The notes below the pieces were generated by a model, which worked only from the letters and a program-made list of their open reading frames with translations, searched no databases and was not told where the DNA came from. Of a stretch of DNA of 64,000 bases, positions 8,470 to 16,517 are shown in pieces. Each line of letters opens with the position of its first letter. Positions within the stretch are counted from its first letter, which is position 1. The stretch comes from Candidatus Peribacterales bacterium. Lineage in GTDB: Bacteria > Patescibacteriota > Gracilibacteria > Peribacterales > Peribacteraceae. Both the position numbers and the translations under genes were made by a program. The stretch spans positions 1-64,000 of the forward strand of contig JAGVDM010000004.1 of assembly GCA_020058765.1 (NCBI GenBank), given 5' to 3'.

Positions 8470-8539
8470 ACGCCGAGTATAGAGTGCATCTGTCTCGGTG
8501 TGTATTTGTCAGGCTCGCGCAATGTTGTAAGGCGATGCC

Positions 8540-9145
8540 CTAGGCGGCGCGAATCTTTCCGCGAAGGATGACATACACCTCCGTGCTGCGATCCCGGGTG
8601 GCTTCCACACGTGCTGTTTTCACATCTTTCCATGTTGCCTTCAGTTCACGGTAGAACGCATCAAAATCCTCACCGCGTAGCACTTTGATCACGCACGCGC
8701 CGCCTGGTCGAAGGAATTGCTCTGCAATCGCAATCACTGCCTGGCTCAATTCTATCGAACGCCATTGGTCTACGTCGTGTACGCCACTGGTGTTGGGCGC
8801 AAGATCCGAAAGCACCAAGTCGACTCGATCGATTTCTAGAGTTGTGAGTGTAGATTGCACTGCATCGACATCGGTGATGTCGGCCTCAATCGTTCGAACA
8901 TTGTCCGCTATTGGTTCAATTGGCGTACGGTCGATACCAATTGCCAGACCTTTTGGTCCAATCTGTTGTGCGGTGAATTGTAACCAGCTCCCAGGTGCCG
9001 CGCCGCAATCAAGCACGGTCATCCCAGGTCTCAGTAAACGCTCGCGTTCATTGAGCTCAATCAATTTGTATACCGAACGTGCACGATAGCCTTCCTTCGC
9101 TGCGCGCTGGCTCCATGCGTCATTTGGGGTATAGCGTTTTGGCAT
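8540..9145 (-). CDS. rlmE: 23S rRNA 2'-O-ribose methyltransferase RlmE (FtsJ/RrmJ)
   Basis: Methylates the 2'-OH of a conserved uridine in the 23S A-loop. The 201-residue protein has the FtsJ layout: RYTPNDAWSQRAAKEGYRARSVYKL at the start, SAM motif VLDCGAAPGSW, ADITD, DLVLSDLAPNTSG, and the catalytic K-D-K-E elements (Lys in RSVYKL, Asp in SDLAPN, Lys in CVIKVLRG, Glu in STEVYVILRG). Start ATG 9145 is 1 base beyond the rsmG stop, so rsmG and rlmE form a tight pair of rRNA modification genes. Confidence 0.95.
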   Translation of the reverse strand: MPKRYTPNDAWSQRAAKEGYRARSVYKLIELNERERLLRPGMTVLDCGAAPGSWLQFTAQQIGPKGLAIGIDRTPIEPIADNVRTIEADITDVDAVQSTLTTLEIDRVDLVLSDLAPNTSGVHDVDQWRSIELSQAVIAIAEQFLRPGGACVIKVLRGEDFDAFYRELKATWKDVKTARVEATRDRSTEVYVILRGKIRAA

Positions 9146-9146
9146 A

Positions 9147-9827
9147 TCAGAGCAGGGGATGCTTTTTGGGAATACCAATGTCACGCGGGTATTCAGCTGA
9201 TGTTTTTGACGTTTTGGTAAACACAAGCAGTTGCCGCTCGCCGAAATCTTTAGAAAGGCTGTAGCGATGCGTGCGTGTCAGATGACAGTGCAGCTCACTG
9301 CGAGCGCGGAGTGATTCCTGTAGCTCTTCTTGTAAATGCATACTCTTCCAGGCGATCACATGGCCGTTGACTTTCGTGAACGGCGCTGCGAATTCCAACA
9401 ATACGTTGAGCGGCGCCACTGCACGTCCTGTGACAATTGCGTACTGGGCGCGGTGTGCTGCATCGTGCCCGAGTTCTTCTGCACGACCGCAGACGAGCTC
9501 GACGTTCTGGAGTTCCAATGCCGTGACGATCCGGCCAATGGCATCAAGCTTCTTCTGTGTGGAATCCATACCCACAAAGCGCACATGTGGCAGACAGATT
9601 GCGAGCGGCAGCAGCGGAAAGCCTCCGCCGGTACCAATGTCGAGCAGTGCGTCGCCTTCTTTCAGCTTTTGAATTTCCTCTATTTCAAGCGCAGGGAGCG
9701 AATCCAATACGTTGCCCTCATAACACAGTTCTGGCGTGCGGAACGCCGATAAATTCACTTTTGCATTCTCTTCGAGGAACACATCCACCAGTGTGTGCAG
9801 CCGTTGTTCCAGTGCGTGGTCGATCAC
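9147..9827 (-). CDS. rsmG: 16S rRNA m7G527 methyltransferase
   Basis: RsmG/GidB methylates N7 of a conserved guanosine in the 16S 530 loop. The 226-residue product shows KVNLSAFRTPE near residue 23, DSLPALE, the SAM-binding LLDIGTGGGFPLLPLAI, VGMDSTQKKLDAI and the VTGRAVAPLNVLLEF motif typical of the family. Start codon is GTG (9825-9827). It is divergent from pyrE and directly followed by rlmE. Confidence 0.95.
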   Translation of the reverse strand: MIDHALEQRLHTLVDVFLEENAKVNLSAFRTPELCYEGNVLDSLPALEIEEIQKLKEGDALLDIGTGGGFPLLPLAICLPHVRFVGMDSTQKKLDAIGRIVTALELQNVELVCGRAEELGHDAAHRAQYAIVTGRAVAPLNVLLEFAAPFTKVNGHVIAWKSMHLQEELQESLRARSELHCHLTRTHRYSLSKDFGERQLLVFTKTSKTSAEYPRDIGIPKKHPLL

Positions 9828-9887
9828 GGAATTGCAGCTTCGGCTTTCGTCGTGGTACCGTCAAGCGCACTCCTCCTCATTTCCTCT

Positions 9888-10541
9888 ATGCCACACGGCA
9901 AACGCATTGCAGAACTCCTCGTAAATATTGGCGCGGTGAAGCTCTCCATCGATCCGCCGTTTACATGGACAAGCGGTATCAAGAGTCCTATCTACTGCGA
10001 TAACCGTATGCTCTATAGCCACCCAGAAGCACGGCGCTTCGTGGTCGACGCGCTCGTGCAACGCGTGAATGCCCTGCATGTCGATCCAGATGTGATTGCA
10101 GGAACCGCTACAGCCGCGATCGGTTGGGCTGCCCTCGTAGCAGAAAAACTCGGTCTGCCCTTTGTATACGTTCGCTCCAAGGTCAAGGAGCATGGCACCA
10201 AAAAGCGTATTGAGGGCGATGTCGCAGCATTGGAAGATCGTCATGTGGTGCTCATTGAAGATTTGCTCTCCACAGGTGGCAGCGCCGTGAGTTCGGTGGA
10301 AGCCCTGCGCGAAGAGGGGAAGGCTACTGTCTCAGACGTTGTAGCGATCTTTAGTTATGAGCTCCACGAGTCTGCAGAGAAGGCACAGGAAGCTCGTGTG
10401 CAGCTCCATCCGCTCTCCACATTCGGCACGTTGCTCGATGTTGCTGCAGAGCAGGGGAGGCTCTCCATAGAGGATATCGGCAAAGTACGTACTTTCTCCA
10501 AAGGGCCAGAGCGCTGGAGTGAAGAAAACGCGGCTTTATAG
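9888..10541 (+). CDS. pyrE: Orotate phosphoribosyltransferase
   Basis: Joins orotate to PRPP to form OMP in pyrimidine synthesis. The ATG at 9888 gives 217 residues with the expected features: FTWTSGIKSPIYCDNR (substrate lid), FVYVRSKVKEHGTKKRIEG (flexible loop with catalytic Lys), and the PRPP motif VVLIEDLLSTGGS. The frame is open upstream but that part overlaps rsmG's start and lacks similarity. Only carA is present as another pyrimidine gene in the window. Confidence 0.95.
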   Translation: MPHGKRIAELLVNIGAVKLSIDPPFTWTSGIKSPIYCDNRMLYSHPEARRFVVDALVQRVNALHVDPDVIAGTATAAIGWAALVAEKLGLPFVYVRSKVKEHGTKKRIEGDVAALEDRHVVLIEDLLSTGGSAVSSVEALREEGKATVSDVVAIFSYELHESAEKAQEARVQLHPLSTFGTLLDVAAEQGRLSIEDIGKVRTFSKGPERWSEENAAL

Positions 10542-10575
10542 CCGTTTCTCTGAAGCTTGACAAAATAAAGAAATA

Positions 10576-10603
10576 TTGACAAACGTACAATTAAACGTAC
10601 ACT
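10576..10603 (+). promoter_or_regulatory. Promoter upstream of the exported protein gene
   Basis: TTGACA (10576-10581), 16-base spacer, TACACT (10598-10603). The spacer carries two direct copies of ACGTAC separated by 6 bases, a possible operator. A second TTGACA lies at 10557-10562. The region between pyrE (10541) and the start at 10776 otherwise holds a leader of about 165 bases with AAAAGGAG at 10694-10701. Confidence 0.55.
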
Positions 10604-10775
10604 ATTCCGGCATTCACGCATGGTTGGCAAAGGGGCGTTCTCTTTGCTTTTGTGAGTGCCTGCGACCTTTCAATCCACAGGCTTTCGATAGAGAAAAGGA
10701 GTATTGAGTAAGTTGCTGTGGGTTTTCTCGTGTACCTGTTTTTCGTTTCACTCTTTCACGTTTGGGGAAAATATC

Positions 10776-12830
10776 ATGATGGTTTCCAAGTCTTCTCGTA
10801 CTGCTCGTTCTACCAACCGTCGCCTGCTGTTCGAAACGTTCGAAGCAAAACTGCCGATGGCAGGCGATGTTGGACTGCTCGTGCAACACCACCTCGATGG
10901 GCAAACTCTCGAGGCTGGCCAGCAAGATGCAGTGATGTCCCAATTGACTGCGTATACTACGGGCACCAAGCATGCCAAGCTTGACGCGCTGTACTTCGCA
11001 GCTCAGCCGGGCACCAACTTCCGAGGCATCGAAGATTTCGATCTCCGTGCAGACCTCGTCGGTCGCAACGGTCGCCCCGGAACCGATGGTATCTACGAAA
11101 CGGTCATCGCTCGTGACGTCCGCCCGCAGGCGAACACTGTCCGGTTCTTTACTGGGCTGGGTATCAACCTGCGTGGTGTGCCGCTACAGGTGACTGCCGA
11201 TATTCGGGAGAATGCCATCACACCGCAGAAGATCGGCCTTAGGGATGCGGTAGGTAAAATGAGTGCGCAGGTGCCGCTGCCGTGGTGGTTCGGGGGTCGT
11301 GTGCTACACAGACCGATCCCGGTTCACACCGTTGGCGCCGACAACCCGACGCACAAGATTGAACAGTCAGATCGCCTGCTCACGCGGGAACTGGCAGGAC
11401 CCAGTACGGATAGTGCGGTCGAGAATGAAAAAGGGATTGTGCTGGGCCGCTTCAGTGCAGCTCCGTCGGGAACCGATCCGTTGTTGCTCACAAGCGTTGT
11501 GTACACGGCCTCGCAAGGGAACGTGTACAACATCAGCCAGTGGCAGCTCTGGGTCGATACCGACAACTCCGGCTCGGTCGATACGATCGTGCAGGACAAT
11601 GCCTCGACGCTCGGGAGTACGCAGGTCAACTTCCAGAATCTTCTGGGTGGTGGCTACGTCGTTACTACCGACACGCTGTTCGAGGTTCGCGGCAATGTTG
11701 GGAGTGCGTTTTCCAGTCATAATTTGCAGATGGGTCTCGCCGGCCTCTCTGTGGAGAAACTGGATACCGGAGCGTCCGTCCATTGGGACATCGCTCACGC
11801 CCCCCAGACGACGTGGTACTTCTACGAGAGCGAAGCCCTGCACGTATCGCCTGGCACCACTCCGGTGCCTCAGCGACAGGTGTTGGGTGGAACTCAGAGC
11901 GATACGCTTGCTGGTTTTAGGGCTGAAGCGCGATTGGGCCCAGTTGATATCTACTACGTTGGTATCGATGTGGAAGGCCAGAGTCGTTCGATTGATCGGC
12001 TGGAAGTCTTCCGCGAAGGTGTGCTCGTGGGTATCGCATCGCGTGCAGGCGCCCTGCCTGGTGACGACTTCGGTCTGCATATGCAGAACCGGCAACTCGT
12101 TATCGCAGAAGGTATCGAAGAGAATCTGGATATCCGCGCACGGGTCAAACGCGACAGCGAAGGCGGTGTTTCGGGTGACGAATTTGCCATTGCAGTCGAT
12201 CAAGTGATGGCTCGCGGCAATATCTCTAGCAACGATATCGACGTGATCATCGATGACATCGTGAGCCGCCCTCACACGGTGGTGATGTCTGAATTTGAAT
12301 CGTTCGACAATGCGAGCTCGACTCCGCATGGAAGCTCTGTTCCGTTCGGCGTTGTCGCGAGTGGTGAGTACCGCGTGACAACGAAGACGAATACGAACTT
12401 CAATGCTGGAACGAATCGTTCATTGTTTGAGCAGTTGTCGTTCGAGTACTACGCCATGGGAACGGTCTTCGATACCAGTGGGTTTGGCCTCTATAACAAG
12501 GCCGACTCCACGATCGTTGATCGTAACTACATCGTGACGACATTGGATTACATTCCGATTGTCAGCTCGACGGTCACTGGGAATTTCCGGGTGATCTACA
12601 GTACTGTGGCGAGTTCTGGCATTGATGCGACAATCGATGCGGGGAGTAGTGCAGTGTTTGTGGCTCAGGCTAATATCCTGAGCGTCGATCTGAATGCGAG
12701 CATGCAAGTGGGCCTAAGTCTGAACCGTGGCGCCATTAAGTGGCGCGATCAAGACTTTGCTCACAGCACGTTGTTCGATTGGGTCGATCTGCCCTACACG
12801 ACGGTTTGGTCCACGAAGCATCAGAGCTAA
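10776..12830 (+). CDS. Large exported protein with LEPR-xLL-like N-terminal motif
   Basis: 684 residues from ATG 10776. There is no classic signal peptide; instead the N-terminus is basic followed by RRLLFETFEAKLPMAGD (residues 15-31), which resembles the planctomycete-type LEPR-xLL sorting motif (R-x-x-FExLExR-x-x-x-A). The remainder is beta-rich, with few Lys and Cys and repeated Val/Asp/Gly/Thr patterns, including an acidic DTDNSGSVD that looks like a calcium-loop element, as in surface or adhesin-like proteins. An alternative TTG start at 10704 would add a hydrophobic stretch that could itself be a signal peptide, but the nearby AAAAGGAG is only 2 bases away from it. Weak ribosome site GGGGA lies 7 bases before 10776. 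Confidence 0.7.
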   Translation: MMVSKSSRTARSTNRRLLFETFEAKLPMAGDVGLLVQHHLDGQTLEAGQQDAVMSQLTAYTTGTKHAKLDALYFAAQPGTNFRGIEDFDLRADLVGRNGRPGTDGIYETVIARDVRPQANTVRFFTGLGINLRGVPLQVTADIRENAITPQKIGLRDAVGKMSAQVPLPWWFGGRVLHRPIPVHTVGADNPTHKIEQSDRLLTRELAGPSTDSAVENEKGIVLGRFSAAPSGTDPLLLTSVVYTASQGNVYNISQWQLWVDTDNSGSVDTIVQDNASTLGSTQVNFQNLLGGGYVVTTDTLFEVRGNVGSAFSSHNLQMGLAGLSVEKLDTGASVHWDIAHAPQTTWYFYESEALHVSPGTTPVPQRQVLGGTQSDTLAGFRAEARLGPVDIYYVGIDVEGQSRSIDRLEVFREGVLVGIASRAGALPGDDFGLHMQNRQLVIAEGIEENLDIRARVKRDSEGGVSGDEFAIAVDQVMARGNISSNDIDVIIDDIVSRPHTVVMSEFESFDNASSTPHGSSVPFGVVASGEYRVTTKTNTNFNAGTNRSLFEQLSFEYYAMGTVFDTSGFGLYNKADSTIVDRNYIVTTLDYIPIVSSTVTGNFRVIYSTVASSGIDATIDAGSSAVFVAQANILSVDLNASMQVGLSLNRGAIKWRDQDFAHSTLFDWVDLPYTTVWSTKHQS

Positions 12831-12877
12831 CCCTTTTATCTATATTCGAAAGCCTTCCAACTGAAAGGAGGACCATC

Positions 12878-12916
12878 GCCGCCTGTTTCCCCACCCGGGG
12901 AGCAGGCGGCATTTTT
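12878..12916 (+). terminator. Intrinsic terminator
   Basis: Long hairpin GCCGCCTG...CAGGCGGC with an inner CCCC/GGGG stem, followed by ATTTTT. It lies 48 bases after the stop of the exported protein gene. An AAAGGAGG (12864-12871) directly before it has no start codon after it. Confidence 0.8.
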
Positions 12917-12950
12917 GACATATGAGAAGGAACATGGGAAATTTGCCTCG

Positions 12951-13262
12951 ATGACAGATCGTTTTGCATTCGATGACACGAGCGACGGGGACAATCCACT
13001 CGATGACATTCTTGAGGAGATCGAACTGGACGCCATTGTCTCTTCGCTTACGCCGGAAGATCGCGATGCGATCTTTGGAGATGATGAATCATTAGAGAGC
13101 ATTCGGCGGGATATTCATGCAGTCCTACAGGAGGAGGCGGCCGTGCGTCGTGCAAAGCAGATGTGTCTGCAGCAGCAGCGCCAACGCGCTTGGGATGTGC
13201 GCCATCCGCCGCGCATGCACAAATTGATTCCCGCGGAAGAACTGCCTCGTCGCGAAATCTAG
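12951..13262 (+). CDS. Small acidic protein of unknown function
   Basis: 103 residues from ATG 12951: an acidic N-terminal half ([34 protein letters not shown]) and a Gln/Arg-rich helical part ([19 protein letters not shown]) ending in a basic [10 protein letters not shown] segment. No family recognised; probably cytoplasmic. TTGACA at 12915-12920 with 17-base spacing to a weak GAAATT suggests a promoter with a nearly leaderless start. Its TAG stop lies in the first bases of the duplicated pheS segment, so the 3' end of the gene may be set by that rearrangement. Confidence 0.6.
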   Translation: MTDRFAFDDTSDGDNPLDDILEEIELDAIVSSLTPEDRDAIFGDDESLESIRRDIHAVLQEEAAVRRAKQMCLQQQRQRAWDVRHPPRMHKLIPAEELPRREI

Positions 13263-13393
13263 AACGCCCGCAGGAACCGCAGATCCCCTTGGTAGAAGCT
13301 CTTAATACTCGGGATCTGGTGTTTGATCATGAGCATGCGCTCCACGCCGAATCCAAAGGCAAAGCCATGTCACTGTTCGGGATCAATTCCCAT
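13259..13393 (-). pseudogene. Decayed second copy of the pheS 3' end
   Basis: About 135 bases match the 3' end of pheS at 13947-14081 at about 90% identity (14 differences counted by eye). On the minus strand it reads GIDPEQ, then an in-frame TGA where pheS has TGG (Trp), then [17 protein letters not shown] and on to the same LRFLRAF and TAG stop. Nearly all other differences are silent, so the copy came from a functional, diverged pheS. It acts as a direct repeat flanking the gene at 13407-13886. Confidence 0.9.
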
Positions 13394-13406
13394 GGTCTTC
13401 TTTCTT

Positions 13407-13886
13407 TCACTGATTGTCGATTTGTGCCCCAATTAAACGTAGCTGGACGATTTCTCTGATTGCCGAATTGATGGCGTCTTTTACAGCTGCCTCAAGTTCT
13501 GCGTTGGGGATTGGCCCATCTGCGTACTTCCGGTCAATGAAATGTGCTTCAATTGGCATTAAACCACCGCCTTGTATGGATTTTGATATAAAAATTTTGT
13601 AGCTAAGCCTGTCGTTAGGAAAAGAAGGCATTACTTGCGTATACATTTCGCAACCCTTTAAGTCGTCATGGTTTTCGACTGTTTTCCAGACTTTCGCGCC
13701 CATCTCTCTGATGCGTTCGTGCTCACTATCCCTCAATTTCCACTGCTCTTTTGTAACCTCAAATTTTACTGGTTCAGATTTCCGGTTCGGAGCCTGTTGG
13801 GCCTGCTCTGCCGGTTTCGGTGTTTCTGGTCCTCTGAAGATGAGCCTGTGCTCTCGGAAGAAGTGTGCTGAATCGAGGTTGAACAT
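13407..13886 (-). CDS. Hypothetical protein between two pheS 3' ends (probable acquired gene)
   Basis: 159 residues, no family recognised. A Gln/Pro/Ala linker (about 22-36) separates a short N-terminus from a domain with FEVTKEQWKLRDSEHERIREMG, a middle section with DRLSYKIFISKSIQGGG and a C-terminal helix, LEAAVKDAINSAIREIVQLRL. It is more AT-rich than its neighbours and lies exactly between pheS and the decayed pheS 3' copy, the layout expected of inserted DNA. Its own promoter is strong: TTGCTA (13937-13942), 17 bases, TATAAT (13914-13919). Confidence 0.7.
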   Translation of the reverse strand: MFNLDSAHFFREHRLIFRGPETPKPAEQAQQAPNRKSEPVKFEVTKEQWKLRDSEHERIREMGAKVWKTVENHDDLKGCEMYTQVMPSFPNDRLSYKIFISKSIQGGGLMPIEAHFIDRKYADGPIPNAELEAAVKDAINSAIREIVQLRLIGAQIDNQ

Positions 13887-13913
13887 ATGTGTGTTTGTTT
13901 AGGAACAATTAAT

Positions 13914-13942
13914 ATTATAACAAATTTATAATGATATAGCAA
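13914..13942 (-). promoter_or_regulatory. Promoter of the inserted gene
   Basis: Minus-strand TTGCTA - 17 - TATAAT in an AT-rich stretch that begins right after the pheS stop codon (13947-13949). Confidence 0.7.
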
Positions 13943-13946
13943 ATTC

Positions 13947-14966
13947 CTAGAACGCCCGCAGGAACCGCAGATCACCCTGGTAAAAGCTCTTGATACTCGG
14001 GATCTGGTGTTTGATCATGAGCATGCGTTCCACACCGAATCCGAATGCGAAACCCTGCCACTGTTCGGGGTCAATGCCCACATTCTTGAGTACGTTGGGG
14101 TGCACCATGCCGCAGCCGACAATCTCCAGCCACGCGCCTTCGCGTGTTTGGCGGTCTTCTCCCTGCCAACGCATGTCCATTTCCAAGCCCGGTTCCACGA
14201 ACGGGAAGTAACCGGTGCGCCAGCGAAAGCTCGCATCGGGAGCAATCAGCTCGCGCACTGCTGTTTCCATCACCGCTTTCATATTTGCGAGGCTCACATC
14301 CTTGCCGATCATCAATCCTTCCCACTGGTGGAACATGGGTGAGTGTGTGGCATCGGCATCTTTGCGATACACGCGACCCGGGCAGATCATGCGGAACGGC
14401 GGCTTGTGTTCGCGCATGTAGCGGATCTGCACAGGGGATGTGTGCGCACGCAGGAGCCACTTATTGTCCTTCGGGGCGTCCTTCTGCACATAGAACACAT
14501 CCTGTGCATCACGTGCGGAGTGCTCCTTGGGGAAGTTGAGCAGGTCAAAGTTCATTTCTTCGTCCTCCACTTCTGGGCCGTAGGCCACATCGAACCCCAT
14601 GCGACCAAATGTTTCTTCCACTTGCCGGATAAACTCAGGGATAAGGTGCAGGTGACCGCGTTCACGTGCAGGGAGCTCTAATGTTGGGTCTATAGCATCG
14701 TCATTTGCCAGGCTCGATGCAGAAGGCGTTTGCAGCGCCTTGCGTTTTGCAGCAATGGATTCATCCAATGTGCGCTTCTGCTCATTGAGCTCTTTTGCGA
14801 GTGTTTTCTTCTCCTCTGGGGTCACATCTCGCAGCTGCTGCATGGCGAGTGTCATAGCACCCTGCTTTCTGCCGAAGATTGCCAATTCTACCTGCTCAAG
14901 ATCCGCGAGTGTCTTCGCGGTCTCGATTTGCTTGCCGTAGGCTGACCAGTCTGTGGAAGGAGTCAT
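13947..14966 (-). CDS. pheS: Phenylalanyl-tRNA synthetase alpha subunit
   Basis: Charges tRNA-Phe as an alpha2-beta2 enzyme. The 339-residue protein has the N-terminal coiled coil (about 10-85) that binds tRNA, then class II motifs: motif 2 PFRMICPGRVYRKDADATH and motif 3 [13 protein letters not shown], plus GDLRFLRAF at the end. No pheT follows, which is unusual since pheST are commonly adjacent; the downstream DNA is the inserted gene and the pheS 3' remnant. Start ATG 14966. Confidence 0.97.
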   Translation of the reverse strand: MTPSTDWSAYGKQIETAKTLADLEQVELAIFGRKQGAMTLAMQQLRDVTPEEKKTLAKELNEQKRTLDESIAAKRKALQTPSASSLANDDAIDPTLELPARERGHLHLIPEFIRQVEETFGRMGFDVAYGPEVEDEEMNFDLLNFPKEHSARDAQDVFYVQKDAPKDNKWLLRAHTSPVQIRYMREHKPPFRMICPGRVYRKDADATHSPMFHQWEGLMIGKDVSLANMKAVMETAVRELIAPDASFRWRTGYFPFVEPGLEMDMRWQGEDRQTREGAWLEIVGCGMVHPNVLKNVGIDPEQWQGFAFGFGVERMLMIKHQIPSIKSFYQGDLRFLRAF

Positions 14967-15000
14967 CGGTGATTATGGTAGAGCGTTGTTGAGTGCTTCG

Positions 15001-15363
15001 CTACTGCAGTAGCGCCATTTCGATGAACACGAATACGGCGAAGATCATAAGGGCAACCCACCAAGTGAGCAGTCCGAGCAGGTGAAAGAGCACGGCAATC
15101 ACGGCAGCCAGGCCAAGGAAGATCGCTTGCCGCATACTCACGCTTACCAGCGTGGCCGTGTCCCACGTGTGGTGGGGGATGCGCTTCCATGCGAAGAGTA
15201 GCAGCAGCATGCTCACGCTTGTGATGCTCAAAAACATGCTTACAAAAAATGCAGAGAGCGCCTGCATTGGCGCGGTAAGCGGGCTCACACGTAGTAGTAC
15301 AATCAGCAACGATGTAATAGAGAGAAGTGCCGATACAGCAACGCCAAACAGGAGGGAATTCAT
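15001..15363 (-). CDS. Small integral membrane protein, four predicted helices
   Basis: 120 residues, strongly hydrophobic, with helices at about 3-25, 33-61, 74-95 and 98-118. The only marked polar piece is KRIPHHTWDT between helices 2 and 3. Function unknown. Its ATG overlaps the TGA of the uracil-DNA glycosylase gene (ATGA), indicating translational coupling. Confidence 0.7.
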   Translation of the reverse strand: MNSLLFGVAVSALLSITSLLIVLLRVSPLTAPMQALSAFFVSMFLSITSVSMLLLLFAWKRIPHHTWDTATLVSVSMRQAIFLGLAAVIAVLFHLLGLLTWWVALMIFAVFVFIEMALLQ

Positions 15364-15917
15364 GCGGTTTGCGAATCCAGAAATGCTTTCAAGTTGGCGA
15401 AGTCTTGGAACAAATCCCCACGCAGTCCGCCGTTATGCAGTGCTGCTGCAGGGTGATAGATGGGGAACACGGTGATTGAGTCGGTGAGTTTTTGCGCTGT
15501 GCCATGGGCATTGGTAATGCTCAGTTTGGAAAAGAAGTGCCCAAGAGCATGACGTCCGAGCGGGACGATCACTTTTGGTTTGATCAGTGCGATTTCCAGC
15601 ATGAGCCACGGCATGCACTGTGCCTTCTCTTCGTCGGTTGGGTCGCGGTTTTCTGGCGGTCGGTACTTCACTACATTGCTGATGTACACATCCTTCCGCG
15701 CAAACCCAATACTTGCGAGCAACTCATCGAGTAGCTTCCCCGCTTGCCCTACGAACGGTCGTTGCATTTCATCTTCTCGCTTTCCTGGTGCTTCACCAAT
15801 GAACATCACCTCGGCATGAGGATTCCCTTCACCCAGTACAGGGTTCGCGCCGTTTGCCAGCGCGCAGCCGTTCCAGGCTTTGAGTGTTTCCTGGAGAGTA
15901 TCGAGGGTGAGTTCCAT
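15360..15917 (-). CDS. Family 4 uracil-DNA glycosylase with incomplete Fe-S ligand set
   Basis: Removes uracil from DNA at the start of base-excision repair. The 185-residue product has family-4 motifs: GEGNPHAEVMFIGEAPGKRED (catalytic GEAPG near 41-45), RPFVGQAGKLLDELL, SNVVKYRPPENRDP, IVPLGRHAL and YHPAAALHN. Family members normally bind [4Fe-4S] through four cysteines; here only two remain (Cys18, Cys101), with Trp15 and Tyr85 at the other two expected places. The enzyme fold may therefore work without a cluster. Downstream membrane gene overlaps by 4 bases; purE lies 6 bases upstream. Confidence 0.92.
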   Translation of the reverse strand: MELTLDTLQETLKAWNGCALANGANPVLGEGNPHAEVMFIGEAPGKREDEMQRPFVGQAGKLLDELLASIGFARKDVYISNVVKYRPPENRDPTDEEKAQCMPWLMLEIALIKPKVIVPLGRHALGHFFSKLSITNAHGTAQKLTDSITVFPIYHPAAALHNGGLRGDLFQDFANLKAFLDSQTA

Positions 15918-15923
15918 GGCGTG

Positions 15924-16373
15924 TTAGTACTGCGACTTCACTTTGGCGATTCGAGCAGCCATTTTCTCCTTCAATCCGCTATCGCCTTCGCCGAGAATTC
16001 TGATCGCAGCAAGTGCCGCATTTTTTGGGCTCAATACCGTCATGGATGGCACTTCGGATGGATAGCGCAGACAAGAGTGAATATCGACCATGTATTCTTC
16101 TAGAGTCGCATAGGGCGGGCAGTTAATTACCGGATGCACAAGACCTGCTGCAGCCACACCGGCAAGACCGTTACTCATGCCTACAACGGTAATCACCACT
16201 TGTGGCTGAGGGTCTGCATTCAGCTTCTCCATTATTTCGTACACCTTCTCTGGAACCTTGTGAGCAGATGCCACAATGATCTCTGAGGGCACGCTGTACT
16301 CTTCTAGAAGTTTTTGAATTTGCTCAGTAAACTCGATGTCGGTCTTGGAGCCGAGGAGGAAGGTAACTTTCAT
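15924..16373 (-). CDS. purE: Phosphoribosylaminoimidazole carboxylase catalytic subunit, class II-like
   Basis: 149 residues from ATG 16373. N-terminal FLLGSKTDIEF and IIVASAHKVPE are the CO2/AIR site motifs of PurE. The second half, HPVINCPPYATLEEY, SCLRYPSEVPSMTVLSPKNAALAAIRIL, resembles class II enzymes (as in animal PAICS), which carboxylate AIR directly, more than class I bacterial PurE, which needs PurK. No purK is in the window. TACAGT (16382-16387) is 8 bases upstream of the start. Probably heads a purE-UDG-membrane protein operon. Confidence 0.88.
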   Translation of the reverse strand: MKVTFLLGSKTDIEFTEQIQKLLEEYSVPSEIIVASAHKVPEKVYEIMEKLNADPQPQVVITVVGMSNGLAGVAAAGLVHPVINCPPYATLEEYMVDIHSCLRYPSEVPSMTVLSPKNAALAAIRILGEGDSGLKEKMAARIAKVKSQY

Positions 16374-16447
16374 AGTGGCTACACTGTATGACACCCGGGC
16401 TCAGAAAAAAAGCCGAGTCTGCACCTCTATGAAAGTCCGGAAGTCCG

Positions 16448-16476
16448 TTGTACACGCTTCATGGCGATGCTACGCT
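16448..16476 (+). promoter_or_regulatory. Promoter of the tRNA-Arg/tRNA-Ala pair
   Basis: TTGTAC (16448-16453), 17-base spacer, TACGCT (16471-16476), about 40 bases before the first tRNA. Confidence 0.5.
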
Positions 16477-16517
16477 TGGCGTCGCCTCGTCGTACGGAGG
16501 CGTTTGGTTTCTCTTGT

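Noticed and set aside
10704-10775. TTG start for the large exported protein
   Set aside because: AAAAGGAG is only 2 bases from the TTG, while the LEPR-xLL-like motif follows the ATG at 10776. It remains possible because the extra residues are hydrophobic.
12864-12877. AAAGGAGG before the terminator as a ribosome site
   Set aside because: No start codon follows at a usable distance before the terminator hairpin.
13259-13393. UGA recoding (code 25 or 4), because the pheS copy has TGA for Trp
   Set aside because: UGA ends rsmG, the Fur regulator and other intact genes, and intact genes use TGG for Trp. The TGA is a decay mutation.
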